Shown: positions 1-10,304 of the stretch, piece after piece
Position numbering within the stretch: the first letter of the stretch is position 1
Layout: the number at the start of each line of letters is the position of its first letter
Origin: Pseudomonadota bacterium
GTDB lineage: Bacteria; Pseudomonadota; Alphaproteobacteria; Rhizobiales; Pleomorphomonadaceae
Assembly (NCBI GenBank): GCA_018262505.1
Contig: JAGSYV010000031.1
Location: 1-48,137, forward strand
Length of the DNA: 48,137 nucleotides
Direction of reading: 5' to 3'
The notes under the pieces: model-generated
What the model saw: only the letters and a program-made list of their open reading frames with translations
What the model was told of the DNA's origin: nothing
The model's database searches: none
Program-made: the position numbers and the translations under genes

Positions 1-92
1 GCCATCGGCGAGCGCACCGCGTTGAACGAACAGGCAAACAGCACCGCGCCGGGCTGCTTGACCTCCGTTGCTGTTTCCACGTCGTCCGTCAT
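1..92 (-). CDS. Low-molecular-weight protein-tyrosine phosphatase family, N-terminal part (runs off the window)
   Basis: Only the first 30 codons are present; the gene continues past base 1. After a short polar leader the residues VLFACSFNAVRSPMA form the P-loop of the low-molecular-weight phosphatase / arsenate reductase fold, whose nucleophile is the Cys of CxxxxxR followed by Ser. The ATG at 92-90 is preceded by GGAGG. It lies 32 bases downstream of the UPF0262 gene on the same strand, the usual alphaproteobacterial pairing. Which substrate it dephosphorylates cannot be told from the fragment. Confidence 0.8.
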   Translation of the reverse strand, partial: MTDDVETATEVKQPGAVLFACSFNAVRSPM

Positions 93-124
93 GAGCCTCC
101 CACCTGGCAGCCCGCGCCCCGGCT

Positions 125-610
125 TCAACCTTTCCAGTGCAATACGGCGATCAGCGTGAACAGGCGCCGCGCCGTCAGCTTGTCGATGAGGATCTTGTCC
201 GCCAGCTTGTCACGCAGGATCTGGGCGCCCTCGTCGTGAAGGGCTCGCCGGCCCATGTCGATCGCCTCGATCTGGCTCGGCGTCGACACCTTGATCGCCT
301 CGTAATAGCTGTCGCAGACGAGATAATAGTCGCGGATGATACGGCGAAACGGGGTCAGCGACAGGATGTGGGTGGTGACCGGCTCGCCGTCGGCCCGGGA
401 AATCTGCAGCACCAAGCGATTGGAGACCAGCGACAGGCGGAGGATGAACTCGCCGCCCGGCGTGCCGATCGGCTGGAAGGAATTATGCTCCAGAAGGTCG
501 AAGATCGCCACCTGCCGCTCGTGGTCGACCTCGCGCGAAATCTGGCCGAGTGAGGCGGCGTCAAGGGTCACCGATACGAGGCGCCCGGAAATGGTGGCGG
601 TGTCGGTCAC
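125..610 (-). CDS. UPF0262 family protein
   Basis: The 161-residue protein matches the UPF0262 family, which is about 160 residues long and restricted to alphaproteobacteria; no function is established. The reading frame is open further upstream, but the GTG at 610-608 has GGAGGA seven bases before it and begins the conserved region (TDTATISGRL), so I use that start. The phosphatase gene follows 32 bases downstream, so the two are probably one transcript. In relatives hisD usually precedes it directly; here htpG, a chemoreceptor and a DUF2892 gene separate them. Confidence 0.85.
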   Translation of the reverse strand: MTDTATISGRLVSVTLDAASLGQISREVDHERQVAIFDLLEHNSFQPIGTPGGEFILRLSLVSNRLVLQISRADGEPVTTHILSLTPFRRIIRDYYLVCDSYYEAIKVSTPSQIEAIDMGRRALHDEGAQILRDKLADKILIDKLTARRLFTLIAVLHWKG

Positions 611-750
611 GACTGTCCTCCGCAAAATGATCGCCGAGGCATAGCACGACCGCCCCGTCCCACGAAGCCAGCAAAGGTCGACCCGGACAGGAGTTTTACG
701 CATGCCTCGGCAGCCGGGTCCTTCACCGCCCCGGACAGATCCGGCACCGC

Positions 751-779
751 TTGACTCCAGCCTCGCCCGGCAACACATA
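751..779 (+). promoter_or_regulatory. Candidate promoter for htpG
   Basis: TTGACT at 751-756 is followed after 17 bases by CACATA at 774-779, 48 bases before the htpG ATG. The -35 box is near consensus and the -10 is weak. An RpoH-type heat-shock promoter (CTTG box) also overlaps position 750 but its spacing fits less well. Assigned by pattern only. Confidence 0.3.
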
Positions 780-827
780 GCGGACGCGTGCCGGCTTTCC
801 GGCCCTTTCATCCATGAGAGCGAGACC

Positions 828-2637
828 ATGACGCAAACGGAACGTCACAGCTTCGAGGCCGAGGTTTCCCGCCTGCTGCACCTCATGGTGCATGCGGTCT
901 ATTCCAACAAAGATATCTTCCTGCGCGAGTTGATCTCCAACGCCGCCGATGCTTGCGAGAAGCTGCGCTATCTGTCGATTGCCGAGCCGCAACTGGCCGG
1001 CGAAGGCGGATTTGCCATCACGCTGTCGGCCGACAAGGACAACAAGACGCTCGTCGTTGCCGACAACGGCATCGGCATGAGCCATGATGAGCTCAAAGAC
1101 AATCTCGGCACCATCGCCCGCTCGGGCACGCGCGCCTTCCTGGAAGGCCTTGCCGACAAGGCGGAGGGACAGGCGCTGATCGGCCAGTTCGGCGTCGGCT
1201 TCTATTCGGCCTTCATGGTGGCAAGCCGCGTTCGCGTCGTCTCGCGCAAGGCCGGCAGCGAAGAGGCCTGGGCCTGGGAAGGCGCCGGCGCGCGGCACGG
1301 TGGTCGAACTGTTCCTCCACGACGAGGCGCTGACCTACGCCGAGGAACATACGCTTGAGCGCATCGTCCACGAATATTCGGCGCATGTGCCGGTGCCGAT
1401 CCGCTTCGGCAAGGGCGAAGAGACGCGCGAGCTGACCGACGGTTCGGCACTTTGGGTGAAGCCCAAGTCCGCCGTGACGGCCGAGGAATACAAGGAGTTT
1501 TATCATCACGTCGCCACCGCCTGGGACGAGCCGGCGCTGACGCTGCATTATCGCGCCGAGGGGCGGCAGGAATACAACGTGCTGCTGTTCGTGCCGCGCG
1601 ACAAGCCGTTCGACCTGTTCGATCCCAGCCGCAAGGGCCGGGTGAAGCTCTATGTGCGCCGCGTGTTCATCACCGACGAGGCGGATATCCTGCCGGCCTG
1701 GCTACGCTTCGTGCGCGGCGTGATTGACAGCGAAGATCTGCCGCTCAACATGTCGCGCGAAATGCTGCAGAAGAACCCGGTGATCGAGGCCATCGCCAAG
1801 GGCGTCACCGGCCGCGTGCTGAGCGAACTGTCGAAGCTGGCCGAGACCGACGCCGACCTGTTCCAGAAGGTGTGGTCGTCGTTCGGCGCGGTGATCAAGG
1901 AAGGTCTCTACGAAGCGCCCGACCGCCGCGATGAACTGTTCAAGGTCGTCCGCTTCAAGACCACCACCTCCGGCGACAGCTGGCGGTCGCTGGCCGACGT
2001 GGTCAAGGACTTCAAGGAAAACCAGACGGCGATCTACTACGCCCTCGGCGAGGACGAGAAGCAGGTGCTGGCCTCGCCGCACCTTGAAGGCTACGCGGCG
2101 CGCGGCCTGGAAGTGCTGCTTCTGACCGACCCGGTGGACGCCTTCTGGGTGCGCACCGCCCTCGGCTTCGACGGCAAGCCCTTCAAATCGGTGACGCAGG
2201 GCGAAGCCGATCTCGACGCCGTCAAGCCGATCGAAGAGGACAAGAGTGAAAAGCCGGGCGCCGAAGTGGCCGGCCTTGTCGCCACACTGAAGGAAGCGCT
2301 GAAGGACGACGTCGCCGACGTCCGCACCTCGACCCGTCTGGCGACCAGCCCCGTCTGCCTCGTCGCCGCCGACTTCGGCCTCGATCGCATGACCGAAAAG
2401 CTGGTCGCCCGCCAGGAAGGCAAGGCGGCCCTTGGCAAGCCGGTGCTGGAGCTCAACGCCGGACACAGCCTGATCAAGGCGTTGGCGGCGAAGGCTGCGG
2501 CCGGCGACACGGCCGCGGTCACCGCCGCCGCCCCGCTTCTGGTGGGCCAGGCGCGCATCCTCGACGGCGAGGCACCAAACGATCCGGCGGCCTTCGCAGC
2601 ATCCGTTGCGTTGCTCCTCGAGAAGAGCCTCGGCTGA
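828..2637 (+). pseudogene. htpG: Molecular chaperone HtpG (Hsp90), interrupted by an out-of-frame deletion
   Basis: HtpG is the bacterial Hsp90, an ATP-dependent homodimeric chaperone. The first frame starts at ATG 828 and has the GHKL ATPase motifs ([27 protein letters not shown]). At about 1281-1292 the coding jumps frame: the upstream frame reads AWAWEGAGA, and the downstream frame resumes at [12 protein letters not shown] and runs intact through the middle and C-terminal domains to TGA 2637. In HtpG homologues roughly 16 residues lie between the WE and RGT motifs; here about 10 bases remain, so some 38 bases (2 modulo 3) are missing. The total span of 1810 bases is not a multiple of three. 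Either the gene is broken or the assembly dropped bases. Confidence 0.9.
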
Positions 2638-2647
2638 TAATGCTTAT

Positions 2648-2684
2648 GGGGCGGAAGGATATACTCTTCCGCCCCGCCTGTTTT
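2648..2684 (+). terminator. Rho-independent terminator after htpG
   Basis: A perfect 10-bp stem (GGGGCGGAAG at 2648-2657 with CTTCCGCCCC at 2666-2675) closes an 8-base loop and is followed by GCCTGTTTT. It begins 10 bases after the htpG stop codon. Confidence 0.8.
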
Positions 2685-2886
2685 GCGACCTCGTCCTGCT
2701 GATGGCGCTCAAGAATTCTCGTTCCTGAACATTCTCATTTCTTTGCATAATTCAGAGGCAGCCTCTTGAGCTGCCAGCTGTACATTCAGAAAACAACTAG
2801 TATTCGCTCAACTTTTGAGCCGAAATATTTCCTTAACAAAGCAGGCATTTAATTCCTCGTCAGTTCCTTCTGCTTCGAGGATTTTC

Positions 2887-4569
2887 ATGACTATTTCCCT
2901 CAAGACTTCCTTGATGGCGACCATCATCGCACTTCTCCTTATGACGTGCGGTCTCGGATGGGTGGCGATGTCGCAGCTCTCGGCCGCCAACGAGCGGATC
3001 AGCGAATTCGCGGACCACAAGCTGCCGTTGGTCAGAAGTCTCGGAGAGATCCGCTATGCGACGACCCGCCTGCGCGTCCGCTCCGCCCGCCTCGCCCAAA
3101 TCACCGATGCCACGGAGCGCCAGAAGGCCAAGGGCCTCGCCGACCAATCGATCAGCGACGTCGACAAGGCGGTGGTCGAGTATTCCAGTCTGATTGCCGA
3201 CCTTCCGAAGCAGCAGGAGGTGCTGGCAGCCTTCAAGGCTAACTGGCCGATCTACGTCCAGATGCACAATGACATTTACCAGAAGATGGTGGATGGCAAG
3301 GCCGACGAAGCGTCGACGATCCTCAACAAGACGTCGCAACCGCCCTTCAATGCCGTCATCGCCGCGTTGCAGTCGGGCATCGATCAGATCGACGCCGACA
3401 CCGCCGCCGCTCAGGCCGATGCCATCGCCGACTATAATCAAGCCTTCGCCCTGACGGCCGGTACCATCACCGCCGGCATCGTTCTGGCTCTCGGCGCGCT
3501 GGCCTTTGTCTTCTACGGCGTGGTCCGGCCGCTGCATCGCATCACCGCGGCCATGGGCAACGTCGCGGGCGGCGATCTCGCCGCATCCATTCCTTACGCC
3601 AGCGCCAGGAACGAGATCGGCGAGATCGCCGCGACGCTCAAGGTATTCCGCGACGGCCTGATGGAAACGGAGCGGCTGCGGCTCGCCGGGGCGGAAGCCG
3701 AAATGCGCAACCGCGAGCGGCTCGTCGCCGAGCGCGTCGCCATCGCCGACCGCTTCGAGACGACCATGGGCGCGCTGGCCGAGGGCTTCGTCGGTTCGTC
3801 CAGCGAGGTGGCCGACGCCGCGCGTAACCTTGCCTCCACCGCCGAGGAGACCAGCCGACAGGCCCAGGCCGTGGCCGGCGCCGCCGAGACCGCTTCCGAG
3901 AACGTGCAAACGGTGGCGGCCGGTACCGAGGAACTGTCGGCTTCGGTGCGCGAGATCACCACGCAGGTCACCAGGTCCGCCGACATCGCCCGCAACGCCG
4001 CCGGCGAAGCGCAGCGCTCCAGCGAGAACGTCAAGGCATTGTCCGCCTCGGCCCAGAGCATCGGTGAAGTGGTGGAGCTGATCCGGGCCATCGCCGAGCA
4101 GACCAATCTCCTGGCGCTCAATGCGACCATCGAGGCGGCGCGGGCCGGCGAGATGGGAAAGGGCTTCGCCGTCGTCGCCTCGGAGGTCAAGAACCTTGCC
4201 GGCCAGACCGCCAAGGCCACCGAGGAGATCGCCCACAAGATCCAGGAGATGCAGGCGGCCACTTCCGTCACCGTCGACAGCATCTCGCTGATCGTCTCAA
4301 CCATCGGCACCATCCAGGAGGTGACGCAGTCGATCGCCGGCGCCGTTGAGGAACAAGGGGCGGCAACCTCCGAGATTGCCGGCAATACCCATAAAGCGGC
4401 CAGCGGGGCCAGCGACGTCACGGAGAACATTGCCGGCGTCGGCACCGCCGCCGAGATGACCGGTTCTGCCGCAACCCAACTGATGGGCCTTTCCGGCGCA
4501 TTGCAAACGCAGGCGGCCAGCCTGAAGGATGAAGTTGCAAGCTTCGTGAAAGGCCTCAGAGCGGCCTGA
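2887..4569 (+). CDS. Methyl-accepting chemotaxis protein
   Basis: This 560-residue transmembrane chemoreceptor would signal to CheA/CheW. It has an N-terminal membrane helix (about residues 8-28), a periplasmic four-helix-bundle type sensor of about 160 residues, a second helix (about 191-213), a HAMP domain, and a cytoplasmic signalling domain with the conserved hairpin tip [19 protein letters not shown] near residue 405. The ATG at 2887 is preceded by GAGG with 6-base spacing, so I prefer it over an upstream TTG at 2815. It is monocistronic, between two terminators. The ligand cannot be inferred. No che genes are nearby. Confidence 0.93.
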   Translation: MTISLKTSLMATIIALLLMTCGLGWVAMSQLSAANERISEFADHKLPLVRSLGEIRYATTRLRVRSARLAQITDATERQKAKGLADQSISDVDKAVVEYSSLIADLPKQQEVLAAFKANWPIYVQMHNDIYQKMVDGKADEASTILNKTSQPPFNAVIAALQSGIDQIDADTAAAQADAIADYNQAFALTAGTITAGIVLALGALAFVFYGVVRPLHRITAAMGNVAGGDLAASIPYASARNEIGEIAATLKVFRDGLMETERLRLAGAEAEMRNRERLVAERVAIADRFETTMGALAEGFVGSSSEVADAARNLASTAEETSRQAQAVAGAAETASENVQTVAAGTEELSASVREITTQVTRSADIARNAAGEAQRSSENVKALSASAQSIGEVVELIRAIAEQTNLLALNATIEAARAGEMGKGFAVVASEVKNLAGQTAKATEEIAHKIQEMQAATSVTVDSISLIVSTIGTIQEVTQSIAGAVEEQGAATSEIAGNTHKAASGASDVTENIAGVGTAAEMTGSAATQLMGLSGALQTQAASLKDEVASFVKGLRAA

Positions 4570-4592
4570 GCATCCCCCGTGCGCCACTCGTG

Positions 4593-4618
4593 AGGCGCGG
4601 TTTCGGCCGCGCCTTTCT
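4593..4618 (+). terminator. Rho-independent terminator after the chemoreceptor gene
   Basis: AGGCGCGG at 4593-4600 pairs with CCGCGCCT at 4607-4614 around a 6-base loop, then TTCTCCTTG. It starts 24 bases after the chemoreceptor stop. Confidence 0.7.
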
Positions 4619-4710
4619 CCTTGTATTCTCGCACTTTGGCGCGTTGCCTGGCCTACCGGTCAGGACTAGTCTTCCTGCACGGATGCAATATCCGCGTCAG
4701 GGAGAGTGCC

Positions 4711-4935
4711 ATGATCAAGAATGTCGGCTCGACCGATCGCCTCATCCGGCTCATCGCCGGCGCTATCCTTCTCATCATCGCCGTGCCTTCGCTCGCCGGC
4801 ATGGCCTTCGTCGGCCTCGGCGGCTGGGCATGGCTCGTCGGCCTCGTTGGCGTTGCCCTCCTGGCAACCGGCTTGCTCAACTTCTGCGGCGCCTACGCGC
4901 TGCTCGGCATCAACACCTGCAAGACCGGCCACTGA
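4711..4935 (+). CDS. DUF2892 family small membrane protein
   Basis: This 74-residue protein consists almost entirely of two hydrophobic helices (about residues 12-30 and 36-56) and opens with KNVGSTDRLIRLIAGA, the signature of the DUF2892 domain. That domain occurs alone or attached to rhodanese domains as in YgaP. Two cysteines (in NFCGAY and NTCKTG) lie near the C-terminus. The ATG has GGGAGAG seven bases upstream. Function is unknown; a link to sulfur chemistry is only suggested by the domain's usual partners. Confidence 0.85.
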   Translation: MIKNVGSTDRLIRLIAGAILLIIAVPSLAGMAFVGLGGWAWLVGLVGVALLATGLLNFCGAYALLGINTCKTGH

Positions 4936-4944
4936 GGCCGACCA

Positions 4945-6234
4945 TCACTCGAGGCGGATCGCCACGCTCCGCGCATGCCCGCCGAGGCCCTCGACCTCGG
5001 CGAGTGCGATGGCGGCGGGGCCGATCTGCCTCAGTGCGGCCGGCGGTACCTTCAGGATCGACGTGCGCTTCATGAAATCCAGCACGCCCAGCCCCGACGA
5101 GAAGCGAGCCGAGCGGGCGGTGGGCAGCACATGGTTGGAGCCGCCGACATAGTCGCCGACCGCTTCCGGCGTATGATGACCGATAAAGACCGCGCCGGCA
5201 TTGCGGATGCGGGCCAGCATGGCCTCGGGATCGGCAACGGCGAGTTCCAGGTGTTCCGGCGCCACGCGATCGCTGAGCGGCACCGCCCGATCAAGACTTT
5301 CCACCAGGATGACGGCGCCATAGTCGCGCCAGGAGTCGCCGGCGATGCCGCCGCGCGGCAGCGCCGCCAGTTGCCGCTCCACTGCCTTTTCCACCGCATC
5401 GGCCAGCGCCGCGTCATCGGTCATCAGAATCGACTGCGCCGCCTTGTCATGCTCGGCCTGCGCCAGGAGATCGGCAGCCAGCCATTCCGGATCGTTGTCC
5501 CGATCGGCGATGATCAGCACTTCCGACGGACCGGCAATCATGTCGATGCCAACCGTGCCGAACACGCGCCGCTTCGCCGCGGCGACATAGGCATTGCCGG
5601 GACCGACGATCTTGGCCACCGGCCGGATGGTGTCGGTACCATAGGCAAGCGCCGCCACGGCCTGCGCGCCGCCAATGCGGTAGACCTCGTCGACACCGGC
5701 CAGACGGGCGGCGGCCAACACCAGCGGATTGATCTCGCCGCCGGGCGTCGGCACCACCATGACGAGACGACCGACGCCGGCCACCTTGGCCGGCACGGCG
5801 TTCATCAGCACGCTCGACGGATAACTTGCCGTGCCGCCGGGCACGTAGAGGCCCACCGCCTCGATCGCCGTCCAGCGCGAGCCCAGTTCGACGCCGATGG
5901 CATCGGCGTAGCGATCGTCCTCAGGCTTCTGGCGGGTGTGGTGGCTTTCGATACGGTCACGAGCGAGCCGCAACGCCCCCATCACTTCCGGCTTCACAGC
6001 CGCGACGGCCGCGTCGATCTCCGCCTCGGAGACGCGGAGGCCGCGCGCCCGACTATCGAAGCGGTCGAGCTTGTCCGTCCAGTCATGGAGAGCGGCGTCG
6101 CCGCGCGTCCTGACATCGGCGATGATCTCGGCGACGGTGGCGTCGACATCGGTCGACACCTCGCGCTTGGTGGTCAGAAAGGCAGAAAAGCGGGCCTCGA
6201 AATCGGGCGCGCGGTCGTCGAGGCGAATGGCCAC
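4945..6234 (-). CDS. hisD: Histidinol dehydrogenase
   Basis: HisD performs the last two steps of histidine synthesis, oxidising L-histidinol to L-histidine with two NAD and one zinc. The 429-residue length is normal. The family motifs are present: IVGPGNAYVAAAK, GPSEVLIIAD, the zinc-ligand region LLAQAEHDKAAQ, RVAPEHLELA and GSNHVLPT. I place the start at GTG 6234-6232, which has GGAGAG just upstream and starts the family at VAIRLDD; the frame stays open further upstream without homology. The DUF2948 gene lies 35 bases upstream on the same strand, a standard alphaproteobacterial pair. Confidence 0.95.
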   Translation of the reverse strand: MAIRLDDRAPDFEARFSAFLTTKREVSTDVDATVAEIIADVRTRGDAALHDWTDKLDRFDSRARGLRVSEAEIDAAVAAVKPEVMGALRLARDRIESHHTRQKPEDDRYADAIGVELGSRWTAIEAVGLYVPGGTASYPSSVLMNAVPAKVAGVGRLVMVVPTPGGEINPLVLAAARLAGVDEVYRIGGAQAVAALAYGTDTIRPVAKIVGPGNAYVAAAKRRVFGTVGIDMIAGPSEVLIIADRDNDPEWLAADLLAQAEHDKAAQSILMTDDAALADAVEKAVERQLAALPRGGIAGDSWRDYGAVILVESLDRAVPLSDRVAPEHLELAVADPEAMLARIRNAGAVFIGHHTPEAVGDYVGGSNHVLPTARSARFSSGLGVLDFMKRTSILKVPPAALRQIGPAAIALAEVEGLGGHARSVAIRLE

Positions 6235-6269
6235 GGGTCTCTCCAACGAAATCGATGGGGTCGGACGGA

Positions 6270-6701
6270 TCAACTGAGGTCGTGGGCCGGCTGATGCTCG
6301 GTGGCCCAGGCCGCGCCGAGATCGGTGAGGCTTGCCTCGATGCATTCGACGTCGAGCCGCATCGAGCCGCCGCCGGCGAACTCGAGGAAGACATGCCCGG
6401 ACGGATCGTCATCCTGGCCTTCGAAGCGGATGGTCAGCAGGCTGACGATGGCGTCCGGAAAGTCGCGGCGGATATGTGCCGACTTGACCGTCTCGACGCG
6501 GGCGAAGTGCAGGAGGCTGCGCCGACGCTCTTTGGTGCGGCCGCCGGCCTTCTCCCAGACGAAGCGATTGAGTTCGAGAGTCAGGCGATGCTCGGCCGGC
6601 CGCCAGACGATGTCGCCGACCTTGCCGACGGCATCCTGCGCGTGGGCGGCGATCACCTTGAGGTCTTCGGCATCGAGGGCCGCAAGTTTCAGCATGTCCA
6701 T
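6270..6701 (-). CDS. DUF2948 family protein
   Basis: The 143-residue protein (MDMLKLAALDAEDLKVIAAH at the N-terminus) belongs to DUF2948, a family of unknown function found upstream of hisD in alphaproteobacteria. Sequence features include a Trp/Arg-rich stretch (DIVWRPAEHR, NRFVWEK) and no membrane segment. Two in-frame ATGs lie at 6701 and 6695; AGGAG sits about 12 bases before the first. Co-transcription with hisD is likely from the 35-base gap. Confidence 0.8.
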   Translation of the reverse strand: MDMLKLAALDAEDLKVIAAHAQDAVGKVGDIVWRPAEHRLTLELNRFVWEKAGGRTKERRRSLLHFARVETVKSAHIRRDFPDAIVSLLTIRFEGQDDDPSGHVFLEFAGGGSMRLDVECIEASLTDLGAAWATEHQPAHDLS

Positions 6702-6930
6702 GGAGGGTTGTCCGCTCCTGTCAGGGCGGCGAGATGCAAGGAAAACCCCACCCCGCCGGGGTTGCCTTGAGATAGGGCGGATGAGCCGGTGAAGCAAGGC
6801 TCTGCGACCGCCAAGAGGGAGGAAACAGGCCGGATCGCTCCGATCGTGGCGACAGCGCCATCTCAGCCCCGAGCAAGCGTCGGCCGACGGTTGCCCTACC
6901 GGCGTTGATCGGCCCGCCGAGGCATGGCTC

Positions 6931-7371
6931 TCATGGCGTCAGCTTGTAGACGACCATGCCGCTCGCCGGGGCGAAGCCGTCGTAGAGATGGCGGGCGGGA
7001 TTATCCTCGCGCGTATGCCAGTAGAGCCGATTCCAGCCCTTCGTCTTGGCGAGCGCGCGGATATCCTCGATCAACGCCCGGCCGGCGCCGCGCCCACGGC
7101 TTTCGGGCGCGACATAGAGGTCTTCGAGGTAGCAATGCGGCGTCAGCGCCCAGCTCCCCTCGTGCAGCAGGCAGACCGCGAAGCCGACGACGGTATCCTC
7201 CGCCACGGCAAGGCGGCAGAACAGCGAGCTGCCAGGGCTGAGGATACGTGCCCAAGTGTGAGCGGTAATCTCGTCGGGCACAGTGGCGTCGAGATAGGCA
7301 AGATAACCTGCCCAGAGGCGACGCCACGCCGCCTCGTCGCTCGCTTCGGCCTCGCGAATCACGACACGCAT
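6931..7371 (-). CDS. GNAT family N-acetyltransferase
   Basis: The 146-residue protein has the GNAT acetyl-CoA binding motif (LYVAPESRGRGAGRALIEDI, about residues 90-110) and the usual C-terminal motif ending HLYDGFAPASGMVVYKL. It probably acetylates an amine of a small molecule or protein; the substrate is not evident. The ATG at 7371 lies five bases after the murA stop codon, so translation is probably coupled to murA. The upstream frame is open but is murA read out of frame, and was not used. Confidence 0.85.
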   Translation of the reverse strand: MRVVIREAEASDEAAWRRLWAGYLAYLDATVPDEITAHTWARILSPGSSLFCRLAVAEDTVVGFAVCLLHEGSWALTPHCYLEDLYVAPESRGRGAGRALIEDIRALAKTKGWNRLYWHTREDNPARHLYDGFAPASGMVVYKLTP

Positions 7372-7376
7372 GGCGG

Positions 7377-8611
<1,235 letters not shown>

Positions 8612-8666
8612 CTTCACCCTCAGGCCGGCGACGCCGGCAATCTCGTGTTCTGTCGCGTCGGTCGCG

Positions 8667-8876
8667 TCACTGTTTGCCGGAATCGTCCGACTTTCCGTCG
8701 TCTGGCCGAGCCGCGGCAAGCCCGGCGCACTGATCGGCCTCGCCGGCGCGACGGCCACGCGCCTGCGCCTTGCGCTTCAGCAGGTTCTCGCGCAGCGCCT
8801 CGGCCAACCGCCGCTCCCGTTCCGCCTTGGCGTCGCGTTCTGCGCCGCCCTTTGCCGTCCCATCGTCGCTCGTCAT
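8667..8876 (-). CDS. Small basic protein of unknown function upstream of murA
   Basis: This 69-residue charged protein contains [20 protein letters not shown], a helix pattern that I associate with short uncharacterised alphaproteobacterial proteins. The ATG at 8876 is followed by a lysine- and aspartate-rich chain without hydrophobic segments. It is transcribed toward murA, 55 bases upstream of the murA start. The tRNA-Thr lies 226 bases away on the other strand. No function can be assigned. Confidence 0.6.
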   Translation of the reverse strand: MTSDDGTAKGGAERDAKAERERRLAEALRENLLKRKAQARGRRAGEADQCAGLAAARPDDGKSDDSGKQ

Positions 8877-9102
8877 GATGCCGCGCGTCCTTTTCCGGCC
8901 TTCCTTGCGATCCTTTTCGCCGCCTTTCAAGGGATTTCGTCGGCAAAGCCGGCTTTTCCCCGCGACCGCGACGTTACCGGCGCCGACGGCCACCTTTTTA
9001 GCGGTCGATTTCCTCCTGTATGGGGTTGCGTGGTGGGCAGAACTATGGCAGGAGAACGCCCGTCCACGACAACCGGCTTCGGTTGCTCTTCGGACACACG
9101 AT

Positions 9103-9177
<75 letters not shown>

Positions 9178-9240
9178 TTAATCCCTTGAAATAGCTGATG
9201 TTTTCCTGCGCAAAGCGCGGGTTTTCGGGCAAAAACGGGC

Positions 9241-9331
9241 TAGCACGCTGTTAGCACGAGGTTGTCCTGCTTATTGTTTTTCAATAAGTTAGCGGTAGCG
9301 TGCAGCGTGCTATTAGCACGCACCTAGCACA
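9241..9331. repeat. Cluster of TAGCACG repeats between tRNA-Thr and the integrase remnant (candidate att arm sites)
   Basis: TAGCACG occurs at 9241-9247, 9252-9258 and 9314-9320, and inverted as CGTGCTA at 9306-9312, with a variant TAGCACA at 9325-9331. The central copies form a perfect 17-base palindrome GCGTGCTATTAGCACGC at 9305-9321. Short repeats in mixed orientation between a tRNA end and an integrase gene resemble the arm-type binding sites of lambda-like tyrosine recombinases. No matching set was seen at the far end of the island. Confidence 0.5.
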
Positions 9332-9365
9332 CCGACGCAGCACAGTAATCCGCTGGTGGCGACCC

Positions 9366-9821
9366 ATGGATCAGCCCAAACTGCCTTATGTCGTATTTTC
9401 CCGAGTGGATAGCCCGAGCCTCTGGGTTCGCTTCTCCATACCGGGACAAGGGCAGAAACGCATCTGCCTCAAGACCTCCAACGAGGAAGAAGCCAAGCGG
9501 AACGCCGAGCTCGAATACCAACGAGCACTCTGGAGTGCCGAGCAGGGCACGCTTCCGGGAAGGACCTCCTTCGACAAGGTCGCGCGTCAGTATCTCGAAA
9601 GCGCCCAACTGGAAGCCGGGAGCAATCCGTCCAAGCTTTCCAAGGTCGCAGCCGATCGAGGCGTGCTTGACCGCTATATGGTTCCCTTTTTCGGTAGAAG
9701 CCCCATAACAGCCATCAGCGTTCCCAAGCTTCACAGCTACATGGAATGGCGAAGAAGCTACTGGACGAGCGGTCCTGGGGCAAAAGAGACGCTTAAGCGA
9801 ATCGACCGGGAGGCGCGGTGA
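9366..9821 (+). pseudogene. Tyrosine-recombinase (phage-type integrase), N-terminal half
   Basis: From ATG 9366 (MDQPKLPYVVFSRVDSP) the 151 residues match the arm-binding and SAM-like core-binding domains of tRNA-targeting integrases, ending within the typical SYMEWRRSYWTSGPG. The catalytic domain (R-H-x-x-R-Y) is absent: after about residue 140 the sequence diverges to KETLKRIDREAR and stops. The matching C-terminal half of such an enzyme lies 15 kb away at 24859-25149 on the same strand. The gene therefore looks split by the intervening gas vesicle DNA, with the middle lost. It lies 188 bases past tRNA-Thr. Confidence 0.75.
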
Positions 9822-9831
9822 CTTTGTCACC
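9817..9831. other. Perfect 6-bp hairpin at the integrase / gas vesicle boundary
   Basis: GGTGAC (9817-9822), a TTT loop and GTCACC (9826-9831) overlap the stop codon of the integrase remnant. This is where integrase homology ends and the gas vesicle segment begins. It could be a weak terminator or a junction scar. Confidence 0.35.
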
Positions 9832-9882
9832 CATATCGTGAATCACGAACGAGAGCCGGTGCTAAGACCCTGCGCCCCGGAA

Positions 9883-9937
9883 TTTACCCCGGGTACATCA
9901 CACGCTGTGAAATCGCCGGTGCCGTTGTTTACCCCGG
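9883..9937. repeat. Two direct repeats of TTTACCCCGG in the gap before gvpK
   Basis: The 10-base unit occurs at 9883-9892 and 9928-9937, each near a CCGGTGC string. The first also forms a short stem with the preceding CCCCGG. This is the only structure I see in 9832-9998, which lies downstream of the whole gas vesicle operon; no convincing rho-independent terminator is present. Confidence 0.4.
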
Positions 9938-9998
9938 TGCTCTTGCACTGAACCGAAGGAGAGACGAACACGCACGGCAACCGGGATTCCAACACGCA

Positions 9999-10304
9999 TC
10001 AGAGTTCGTCTAGCGGTAGGTTGAGCCTCAGTGTCAGGTCCTCGTCGTCGAGACCAAATTGATGCTTGAGTTCGACCATCTTCGCCTCCAGGCGAAGCAA
10101 GGTCAGACCGAGGCGCTCAATCTCCTCCTCGGTGAGCGTGCCCCCCTCCACTCGGCGGATCGCCTGGCGCTCGACTAACTGGCGCAACAACTCCACCAGC
10201 ATCAGCACCAGACGAACCAACCCTTGCTCGACCCGATCGGGATCGAGATCCACGCGCCCGCGCAAGGCGTCCTCGAGAAGGTTGACGACAGGGGGCTCGC
10301 TCAT
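9999..10304 (-). CDS. gvpK: Gas vesicle protein GvpK
   Basis: GvpK is a conserved minor protein needed for gas vesicle assembly; its molecular role is unsettled. The 101 residues show the family pattern: an N-terminal LEDALRGRVDLDPDRVEQGL, a leucine-rich helix (LVRLVLMLVELLRQLVERQA), RRVEGGTLTEEEIERLG, and a C-terminal amphipathic helix followed by FGLDDEDLTLRLNL. The ATG at 10304 overlaps the stop of the preceding GvpF/L gene (ATGA). It is the last gene of the operon. Confidence 0.93.
   Translation of the reverse strand: MSEPPVVNLLEDALRGRVDLDPDRVEQGLVRLVLMLVELLRQLVERQAIRRVEGGTLTEEEIERLGLTLLRLEAKMVELKHQFGLDDEDLTLRLNLPLDEL

Noticed and set aside
610..829. N-terminal extension of the UPF0262 protein by about 70 residues
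   Set aside because: The extension has no family homology, and a GTG with a good ribosome site starts the conserved domain.
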